Of a stretch of DNA of 22,331 bases, positions 16,551-22,331 are shown piece after piece. Source of the DNA: CAZUZD01 sp964624465 (lineage in GTDB: Bacteria > Planctomycetota > Planctomycetia > Isosphaerales > Isosphaeraceae); NCBI GenBank assembly GCA_964624465.1, contig CAZUZD010000074.1, positions 1-22,331 of the forward strand. The letters are read 5' to 3'. The translations under genes were made by a program, and so were the position numbers. Position 1 is the stretch's first letter. Each line of letters opens with the position of its first letter. The notes beneath the pieces were generated by a model. It did no database searches and was not told the origin of the DNA. It saw nothing but the letters and a program-made list of their open reading frames with translations.

Positions 16551-17116
16551 CCCGCAACTCCCCGATCGGCTCGCGCGTCGTTCGCCCCGGTCTCTCGGCT
16601 CCGGCGAGCCGGATCAGCCATGTGCCCACCGTCGTCACGGCCGGCGACGATCTAACCACGAATCAGGCACGCCTGACAAAGGAATCGTAGTCGATCCCGC
16701 CGCCTGAGCCTGCCCACGCCCCTCGGGCCGGGGGCCGCGGCCTTCGGTCCGAGCAGGCAAACGCGTCCGGCTCCTGTGTCCGGGGCCGCCGCACGGAAAT
16801 CCAGGATGGACCCGTCGATCACAATTCCGCCGGAGCAGGTTACACGCGGCCGTCGGACGGTGTTCTCTAGCACGGAGGGTCACTCCGCGCGTCGGGATCC
16901 CAGAGACCTTCGCTGGCCTCATCGCGGTCCATTCCCGGGACCGCGGGACCGCCGTGTCCGCTCCGCAGGCACCCACGTCACGCAGATCATCCGTCCGGAA
17001 TGGAAGCAGGGAGGGGGGAGCCCCGGATGGTCGGCGGAGCTGCCGTCTTGCGCGCGTGGGCTCTGAAGAACTGGCTTTTTTTGACCGATTCCCCCCGACG
17101 ACCAGTGAGCGATGCC
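16551..17116. other. Divergent intergenic region
   Basis: This 566-base region lies between the sigma gene (leftwards) and the CoA-transferase gene (rightwards). It holds the candidate sigma promoter and dyad at 16650-16679. ORFs here (for example 16652-16873, minus, 73 codons) show no recognisable features. A T-run followed by TTGACC (about 17074-17083) precedes the CoA-transferase but lacks a matching -10. Confidence 0.4.
16650..16679 (-). promoter_or_regulatory. Candidate promoter with dyad upstream of the sigma/kinase operon
   Basis: On the minus strand TTGTCA (16679-16674) and TTAGAT (16655-16650) are separated by 18 bp. The inverted repeat TCAGGC-AC-GCCTGA (16663-16676) overlaps the -35 and spacer, which would suit a repressor or activator site. 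This would give a leader of roughly 90 bases. The -10 match is weak. Confidence 0.3.
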
Positions 17117-18700
17117 ATGCTCCCGCACCAGATCCAGCAGACGGCCTACGACGCCGTGGCCGCCTCGCTTCCGTTCCGGCTCGACGCGTCCAAGGTGACG
17201 GTCACGCCGGGGCTCTCCTACGTCAAGAGCCCGGTCAGGGCTCATGACTACGCCGCCGGGGTGATGGCGGCGTTCGGCTCGGTCGTCGAGCATCTGGGAG
17301 CCCTGCGTGGCCTTCCGGAGCAGACGCTCCGCCTCGATCGCCGCCGTTGCGGACTGCTCCTGAACTCGCTGCAGCTTCACTTCCAGAACGGCTACAGCAC
17401 CATCATGGACACGTGGGGGGTCAACCCGGACAACGGTACGTACCGGTCCAGGGATGGCCGGTATGTCACGATGATCGGCATCCACCCGCACCTGCGAGAC
17501 CGGCTGCTCACGTACCTCGACTGCGCCAACTCGGCCGGCGCGATCCAGGCTGCGGTGGAGCGCAAGATGGGGCAGGAACTCGAGGACGACGCGGTCCGGC
17601 TCGGACTACCGCTCGCCCTGGTCCGCACCCGGGACGAGTGGCTGGCCCACCCCCTGGGGGCCGCGACGGAGGCCAGGCCGCTCATCGACTTCGAGCGATC
17701 AGGAACCGAGACGCGTCGGCGGCTCGGACCGGCACGCCACCGTCCGCTCGAGGGGGTGCGCGTCGTCGAGCTGACCCACATGGTGGCGGGGCCGGCGGGC
17801 GCCCGCCTGCTCGCGGAGCAAGGTGCCGACGTGATCAAGGTCCAGCCGCCCATGGGCGACTGGGTGCTCCCGATCTGGCTGGAGGGAAGCTGGGGCAAGA
17901 AGAACATCCTGCTCGACATCAAGAGCCGGCACGGCAAGTGGCGGTTCCTGGAACTGCTCGCCACCGCCGACGTGCTCATCGACGGCCAGCGCCCTGGGGT
18001 CCTTGCCAGCCTGGGTCTGGATGATGCCGGGCTGCGCGAGCTGAACCCCAACCTGGTCCACGGGTCGCTCTCCTGCTTCCCGCTGGGGACGGAGTGGGCG
18101 CATCGGCCCGGTTTCGAGCAGATCGCCCAGGCCGTCAGCGGCACCATCCACGCGCATTCGGCCGGCATGGCCGAGCCGACGGTCGTACCCGCATTGCTCA
18201 ACGACTACCTCACCGGGGACCTGCTGGCGATCGGCGTGGTCGCGGCCCTCGCCGAGCGTGAGGTCCGGGGCGGTTACAGCCATGTCGCGGCCTCGCTCAC
18301 CCGTTGCTCGACGCTCGCCTCCCGCCTGGTCGATCCGCTCGAGCCCGAGATCTTCGAGCCAGTGCGCATGCTCGATCTCGTTCATCAGGCCATCGACCAG
18401 CCGACGCCGGTCGGCATCTTCACCAGGATCGCCCCGGCGGTGGAGTTCAGTCGCACGCCCTCGATGACCCATCGGCATCCCACGCTGATGAACTCGATGC
18501 CTGACTCGACCGGCTGGGATGAGGTCGACGCCGCGCCGCCGGTGATCCCGCACTACCCCTCGAAGCTGGCGAAGGAGCCGGGCGGGATCCGCGGGCTCGT
18601 CGAGTGCTACGGCATCGAGGACCGCTCCGACGGCGGCGGCCTGATGAGCCTCGCCTCCAGGTCACTCCTGGATTACGTCCTGGCCCATCGTCAGGACTGA
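17117..18700 (+). CDS. CaiB/BaiF-type (family III) CoA-transferase
   Basis: The product has 527 residues. Family III enzymes move CoA between acyl groups through an aspartyl-CoA thioester. From about residue 210, the PLEGVRVVELTHMVAGP start and GARLLAEQGADVIKVQPP mark the canonical Rossmann-like N-terminal part of the family. NDYLTGDLLAIGVVAAL supplies the likely catalytic aspartate (D363). Residues 1-200 (SYVKSP, then DGRYVTMIGIHPHLRDRLL and a RTRDEWLAHP stretch) instead resemble the C-terminal half of the same family, so the order of segments looks permuted or half-duplicated, as in known two-part members. The substrate is unknown. ATG 17117 is chosen; GTG 17105 is an in-frame alternative. 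No enzyme partner lies beside it. Confidence 0.85.
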   Translation: MLPHQIQQTAYDAVAASLPFRLDASKVTVTPGLSYVKSPVRAHDYAAGVMAAFGSVVEHLGALRGLPEQTLRLDRRRCGLLLNSLQLHFQNGYSTIMDTWGVNPDNGTYRSRDGRYVTMIGIHPHLRDRLLTYLDCANSAGAIQAAVERKMGQELEDDAVRLGLPLALVRTRDEWLAHPLGAATEARPLIDFERSGTETRRRLGPARHRPLEGVRVVELTHMVAGPAGARLLAEQGADVIKVQPPMGDWVLPIWLEGSWGKKNILLDIKSRHGKWRFLELLATADVLIDGQRPGVLASLGLDDAGLRELNPNLVHGSLSCFPLGTEWAHRPGFEQIAQAVSGTIHAHSAGMAEPTVVPALLNDYLTGDLLAIGVVAALAEREVRGGYSHVAASLTRCSTLASRLVDPLEPEIFEPVRMLDLVHQAIDQPTPVGIFTRIAPAVEFSRTPSMTHRHPTLMNSMPDSTGWDEVDAAPPVIPHYPSKLAKEPGGIRGLVECYGIEDRSDGGGLMSLASRSLLDYVLAHRQD

Positions 18701-18711
18701 CCTGGGCCAGG
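18679..18711. terminator. Shared hairpin at the junction of two convergent genes
   Basis: The stem CCTGGCCC (18679-18686) pairs with GGGCCAGG (18704-18711) and encloses an inner GTCA/TGAC stem with a GGAC tetraloop. It spans the stop codon of the CoA-transferase and lies just before the porin stop. There is no T-tract, so it may act in both directions by structure alone. Confidence 0.4.
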
Positions 18712-18725
18712 ACGGCATCAGAGCG

Positions 18726-20351
18726 TCAGAAGACGACAGTCGTCCGGATCATCCAGAGGTCCGCGAATTCGTTCCCGTTGACGACCTGGGCCGCCATCGG
18801 ATTCCAGATGTGCTGGTAGCTCGGGGTGATCCGGACGGCGGGAGTCAGGGCAAAGTCGTAGAAGACCTCCAGGCCCTGTTCGTTCTGCAGCGACCGCGAA
18901 CCCTGCGTCAGGGTTGCGATCTGGTGCTTCAAATCGGAGCTGAAGCCATTCAGGTACCATCCGATCCCGAAGCTGTCGTAGGGCCGCGAATCGGCCAGTC
19001 CGCGGGCGAACAGGGCCACGCTGCCGTCGGCCGTGATCGGGTTCGTCCCCTCGGGGGCCCAGCCGGCCCGGCCGAAGACTCCCAGGCCGCGAAGCGGCTG
19101 GCCGCTCCGCAGCTTCTCGCCGACGACCTCCGGCTCATCGATGACGTAGAGGTACTGCGAGGCGTTGGCGATCAGGAAGCAGCTGTTGCTGGAGTTGTGC
19201 ACCGGCAGGCCCTGCGTCTCGCCGCTGCCGAGCAACACCCCGATCGCCTGGGGGACCTGCGCGGGGCTCAGCGGCCCGAACGGATCCTTCAGGTTGAGCT
19301 GGGCCTGGTTCGACCAGTTGAAGGCCGGGCTGAACTGTCCGGGCAGGCCGCCGATCGAGTAGGAGGCCACGGCGGTGAGGTACAGGTTCACGCGGTTGAA
19401 GGCGTTGTTGGCGAAGTTCTGCGACTTGCTGTTCGGATCAAGCACGCCACCGGCGAACGCCAGCGATTTGCTGGGCGCCCAGACCCCGAGTGCCGCCCAG
19501 GCCGTCGGGTTGTAGAAGTTGGTCGTGATGGGATTCTTGTTCAGCGCGAAGTTCGCGAAGTAGAACTTGTAGCTTTCGGCGAAGAGGGTCTGGTCGGGGA
19601 TGAAGAGGTCGCTGATCTTGCCCACGATGAAGCTGGTCTTCTCGCTGAGGGCCTGGACCAGGAAGTACTCCGACGGCAGGATCGTCGAGTACGCCAGCGG
19701 GTCGGGCTGGACCAGGCCGGTGTAGACCGGCACGCTGGCCCCCGAGTTGAAGGTGTACTCCGGCGCCCCGCCATAGCGCGACTGCACCGTGAAGTGGAAC
19801 AGGCCGCCGTCCCAGAGCCCGGCCCGCCCCGTGTCCAGGTTGATCGACAGCTGGGTGTTCTGGACGAACCAGCCACCGGGCTTCAATCCGCCCGACGTGA
19901 GGTCCTGATACGTGCTCGTCGAGTAGAGGTCGATGAAGAGGCCGCGACGGGCCAGGTCGGACCGGAGACCGCCCCAGTCGCCAGTCAGGTGCGTGCGCTC
20001 ACCCAATCCGCCGTTGACGGTGCCGGGCAGCCCGTAGACCGGCGCATTGTTGAAGAACGGCAGCAGCACCGGTGCCTTGTCCGCGAGCGAGACCCGATCG
20101 ACGGCCGTCGGTCCCCAGTCCAGCGAGTCGATAATCCGCGTCGACCCGGGGGACTCCACTGGTTTCGGAACGCCGAGCTGGCCGAAGCCGTCGAAGTTGC
20201 CACCCTGGGCGCAGGCTCTCGATCCCGCGTCCGCGACCAGGACTGCCGCCGTCAGGCAGAGCAGGCGGCCCAGAGACTTGCACGCTCGTACGGTCGCACG
20301 GCCCTTGACTGGGCTATCGCTGTGGACTGCGCCACGTCGTGTCAGCAGCAT
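18726..20351 (-). CDS. Carbohydrate-selective porin, OprB family
   Basis: The product has 541 residues. A basic N-terminus, a hydrophobic core (LGRLLCLTAAVLVADAG) and an ACAQ cleavage region give a signal peptide of about 48 residues. The mature part begins Gly/Asn-rich and reaches the family hallmark LTGDWGGLRSDLARRG (about 122-137), then alternating beta strands such as SINLDTGRAGLWDGGLFHFT. It ends in a beta-strand with terminal Phe (TTVVF), typical of outer-membrane barrels. The role is passive sugar uptake across the outer membrane, inferred from the family. ATG 20351 is preferred over ATG 20378 because GGGAGG lies just upstream. It converges on the CoA-transferase gene with a 25-bp gap. 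Confidence 0.9.
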   Translation of the reverse strand: MLLTRRGAVHSDSPVKGRATVRACKSLGRLLCLTAAVLVADAGSRACAQGGNFDGFGQLGVPKPVESPGSTRIIDSLDWGPTAVDRVSLADKAPVLLPFFNNAPVYGLPGTVNGGLGERTHLTGDWGGLRSDLARRGLFIDLYSTSTYQDLTSGGLKPGGWFVQNTQLSINLDTGRAGLWDGGLFHFTVQSRYGGAPEYTFNSGASVPVYTGLVQPDPLAYSTILPSEYFLVQALSEKTSFIVGKISDLFIPDQTLFAESYKFYFANFALNKNPITTNFYNPTAWAALGVWAPSKSLAFAGGVLDPNSKSQNFANNAFNRVNLYLTAVASYSIGGLPGQFSPAFNWSNQAQLNLKDPFGPLSPAQVPQAIGVLLGSGETQGLPVHNSSNSCFLIANASQYLYVIDEPEVVGEKLRSGQPLRGLGVFGRAGWAPEGTNPITADGSVALFARGLADSRPYDSFGIGWYLNGFSSDLKHQIATLTQGSRSLQNEQGLEVFYDFALTPAVRITPSYQHIWNPMAAQVVNGNEFADLWMIRTTVVF

Positions 20352-21259
20352 GGCCCCTCCCTGGGCATCCCGAACCATCCAATCCGACTCGACCTCCAGC
20401 CAAGCCGCAATTGCTGGCTACATCGGCCGATCATGTCACGAAGGTGAAGCATTTTGACGTATGCGCAACAAAAATAGAGAATGGCAACCAGGTGTCATCA
20501 TCTGAGGTCGAGATTCAACGGCCAGCCGGATCGGATGATTCGAAACCCAGGCCCAACCCTCGCCTGATTCGGCGGCAATCACCGCGGATCACGAGGGTTG
20601 CCCGTCCGGCCATGGCCGGGTTCCTGCAGAGCAAAATGGCCAGGTCGGGTGACACGCTCAGCCGCTTCGTTGTTCAACGTGGTAGGGGATCCCCGGCCCC
20701 GACGGCCAGGTCGCCGGGGGCGCGGCAGACTAGGGCCGTCCGAAGCTGACCACGTGAGGTCCAGGGCGTTCCATCGTATGTCGAGCGCTCGACGAGATCG
20801 TCGACACACCATCGGATCATCCCGGAGCGCGCCAGGAGATCGGTCTCGAATCGCGAGCGATCGACGGTCGAATCGGAACGGTGACCCCCTCGTCGCTCAT
20901 GCCCGAGCGATCATCGAGGGCGAGCGTCGCCGTGGCGTCGCCCCGCGCCCCCTCGGACGGGACCGGTCCGTGGACGAACGCGATCCGTGACGACGGATGC
21001 CAACGCTGGGCGAGCTGGGGTGAATCATGGTGCCGACTCCGTCCTGCGAGCGACCCAGCGTTCGGCCTCCGGCCCGGATCACGATCTCCCGGCGGCCGCC
21101 ACACGGGGGGATGTCGTGCTGATGGCGATGCTCCGGCCGGTCCCCCTCCAAGCGGTATCCCGGGGCCCGAGGGCAGCGAGGATCTCTGATGCCACGTCCT
21201 GTTCGGGGCCACTGGACGGAACCGCAGAGTCGTGCCGGTCCGTCGCCTCGCCCTGAGAC
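20352..21259. other. Gene-poor region between the porin and the ars operon
   Basis: The first 130 bases should contain the porin promoter; an AT-rich patch lies at about 20450-20490, but no convincing minus-strand -35/-10 pair is visible. A perfect 14-bp palindrome, GTCGAGCGCTCGAC, is at 20780-20793. ORFs on both strands (for example 20598-20990 plus and 20817-21278 minus) lack recognisable motifs and ribosome binding sites. I see no RNA gene or mobile element. Confidence 0.4.
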
Positions 21260-21299
21260 TTGACCGGGTCGGCTCCATCGTCTATCGTAAATTTGCGAT
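21260..21299 (+). promoter_or_regulatory. arsR promoter with overlapping ArsR-type operator
   Basis: TTGACC (21260-21265), a 17-bp spacer and TATCGT (21283-21288) form a sigma-70-like promoter. The near-perfect dyad ATCGTAAATTTGCGAT (21284-21299, seven of eight pairs) overlaps the -10 and start region, where an ArsR repressor would block transcription. Autoregulation with release by arsenite is the expected mode for this family. Confidence 0.65.
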
Positions 21300-21318
21300 G
21301 AGACGGATGGAGGTGCCT

Positions 21319-21654
21319 GTGGCCGCGAAGTTGCGCACGACCGGAACGAGCTCGAGAATCTCGGCCGGCTCGGCCCCGGAGGCTGGAGCCGTGGCTGTGG
21401 AACTGGCCACGCTGGCCAAGGCGCTGGGCCATCCGGCGCGGGTCCAGATCGTCCGCTTCCTGCTGACCCGGGACGCGTGCATGTGCGGCGACATCGTCGA
21501 GCATCTGCCGCTGGCCCAGTCGACCGTCTCCCAGCACCTGAAGGTGCTGAAGGAGTCGGGGCTGATCCGCGGCACCATCGACGGCCCGCGGATCTGCTAC
21601 TGCGTGGAGCCCAGGGTGCTTGAGCGGCTCAAGCAACTCGTCGCCGGCCTCTGA
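21319..21654 (+). CDS. arsR: ArsR/SmtB-family metalloregulatory repressor
   Basis: The product has 111 residues and is a winged-helix dimeric repressor that leaves DNA when it binds As(III) or a similar metal(loid). It shows LAKALGHPARVQIVRFLL (32-49), then the Cys motif DACMCGD with C54 and C56 at the ELCVCDL position, and the recognition helix QSTVSQHLKVLKESGLI (67-83). The wing contains ICYC (C93, C95), which could add ligands. GTG 21319 is chosen because GGAGG lies five bases upstream. The in-frame ATGs at 21298 and 21307 would put the start on or beside the operator. It leads arsD and arsA in the same direction, so it very likely controls them and itself. Confidence 0.88.
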   Translation: MAAKLRTTGTSSRISAGSAPEAGAVAVELATLAKALGHPARVQIVRFLLTRDACMCGDIVEHLPLAQSTVSQHLKVLKESGLIRGTIDGPRICYCVEPRVLERLKQLVAGL

Positions 21655-21721
21655 GCGGCAGAGTTTTTTGCCCCGGATGATCGTTGATCGACGATTGGCG
21701 AACCCTTCGAGGAGTCCAGTC

Positions 21722-22132
21722 ATGACCACGCTCGCCTTCTACGACCCCCCGTTGTGCTGCTCGAGCGGCGTCTGCGGCCCGACGGTCGACCCGAGGCTGC
21801 CGCGGGTGGCGGCCGACCTGGCGTGGCTCGGGCGCCAGGGCGTTGCCGTGGAGCGATTCAACCTCGCCCAGCAGCCCCAGGCCTTCGCCGCGAACCCGGT
21901 GGTGACGGCCGCGCTCCGCGAGCACGGCAACGACTGCCTGCCGCTGGTGCTCGTGAACGGTGCGGTCGTCTCCCGCGGCTGCTATCCCACCCGCACCGAG
22001 CTCGCTCGCCTGGCGGGCCTGGAGGTCGTGCCCCCGCCCGGGACGCCGACCGAGCCGACGGCGTCCTGCGGCACGCCGTCCAACCTGGTCACTCTCGGCG
22101 ATCCCGCCCGGAAACCGGGCGGTTGCTGCTGA
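21722..22132 (+). CDS. arsD: ArsD arsenite metallochaperone
   Basis: The product has 136 residues. ArsD binds As(III) in the cytoplasm and hands it to the ArsA ATPase (family knowledge). The thioredoxin-like fold begins MTTLAFYDPPLCCSSGVCG; C12, C13 and C18 are the three conserved As(III) ligands. DCLPLVLVNG and RGCYPTRTELARLAGL are further family signatures. The C-terminus ends in a vicinal pair, C135-C136, comparable to the accessory Cys pairs of longer ArsD proteins. ATG 21722 has GAGGAG seven bases upstream. It starts 67 bases after arsR and ends 34 bases before arsA, which indicates one operon. Confidence 0.93.
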   Translation: MTTLAFYDPPLCCSSGVCGPTVDPRLPRVAADLAWLGRQGVAVERFNLAQQPQAFAANPVVTAALREHGNDCLPLVLVNGAVVSRGCYPTRTELARLAGLEVVPPPGTPTEPTASCGTPSNLVTLGDPARKPGGCC

Positions 22133-22166
22133 GCGAGTCGAGTGCTTCGATGCGAGGAGGTGCGTG

Positions 22167-22331
22167 ATGATCCTGCCTGGTCCCGTCACTCGGAACCTGT
22201 TCTTCACCGGCAAGGGCGGGGTCGGCAAGACCTCGGTCGCATCCGCCACGGCGCTCGGCCTGGCCGAACAGGGCCGGCGGGTGCTGCTGGTCAGCACCGA
22301 CCCGGCCTCGAACCTGGGCGAGGTCTTCGGG
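22167..22331 (+). CDS. arsA: ArsA arsenite-transporting ATPase (3' partial)
   Basis: The first 55 codons lie inside the window and the gene continues past the right edge. The deviant P-loop FTGKGGVGKTSVA is followed by LLVSTDPASNLGEVF, the ArsA/Get3 nucleotide-binding signature. By family knowledge it is the ATPase subunit that energises an ArsB-type efflux pump and receives As(III) from ArsD. ATG 22167 has AGGAGG six bases upstream; the GTG just before it (22164) is less likely. A five-codon ATG ORF (22150-22167) overlaps the ribosome binding site and is probably incidental. Confidence 0.92.
   Translation, partial: MILPGPVTRNLFFTGKGGVGKTSVASATALGLAEQGRRVLLVSTDPASNLGEVFG

Noticed and set aside
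16652..16873. Minus-strand 73-codon ORF (MLENTVRRPR...) upstream of the sigma gene
   Set aside because: It starts with ATG but has no clear ribosome binding site or known relatives, and it overlaps the candidate sigma promoter.
18810..20447. Plus-strand 545-codon ORF opposite the porin
   Set aside because: It is an antisense shadow; the minus-strand product has a signal peptide and OprB motifs.
20454..20482. TTGACG-N17-GAGAAT promoter-like sequence on the plus strand
   Set aside because: No credible gene lies downstream in that direction, and AT-rich patches easily give such matches.
20817..21278. Minus-strand 153-codon ORF left of arsR
   Set aside because: It overlaps the arsR promoter and operator and has no domain; it probably arises by chance.

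Overview
The window looks like a chromosome fragment from a high-GC planctomycete, most likely of the Isosphaeraceae type. The reasons are very high GC, large Ser/Thr kinases fused to WD40 or TPR domains and paired with ECF sigma factors, and a surface beta-helix protein whose N-terminus carries the planctomycete LEDRQLL-type signature. This is inferred from gene content; no rRNA or marker gene is present.

Layout. Positions 1-3866 (+) hold the 3' part of a kinase-WD40 gene, followed in another frame by a TPR tail. Facing it at 4280-8862 (-) is an ECF sigma gene overlapping by 4 bp a full-length paralogous kinase-WD40 gene, so the two kinases form a large tail-to-tail inverted repeat. A gene-poor stretch (8863-9699) precedes a secreted or surface beta-helix protein (9700-11412). 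Positions 11771-12158 look like an old integration boundary: a tRNA 3' half, a strong intrinsic terminator and the C-terminal remnant of a tyrosine recombinase. A DUF2293 gene follows (12179-12862). Positions 13009-16550 (-) hold a second ECF sigma/kinase pair, this time with TPRs and again with a 4-bp ATGA overlap. A CoA-transferase family III gene (17117-18700, +) converges on an OprB-type carbohydrate porin (18726-20351, -). After a gene-poor region an arsenic operon begins: arsR (autoregulatory-looking promoter/operator), arsD and the start of arsA, which runs off the right edge.

How the genes work together. The two complete sigma/kinase units look like self-contained phospho-signalling modules: a membrane-anchored kinase with a large protein-interaction domain, translationally coupled to its own sigma factor. 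The left partial kinase is probably a third unit, its 5' end being outside the window. The arsRDA genes form an arsenite-sensing, metallochaperone and efflux-ATPase set. The most notable oddities are an RF2-like CTT-TGA-C motif exactly where the first kinase passes out of frame into its TPR tail, and the tRNA/integrase scar. I do not see a clearly new defence or mobile system.
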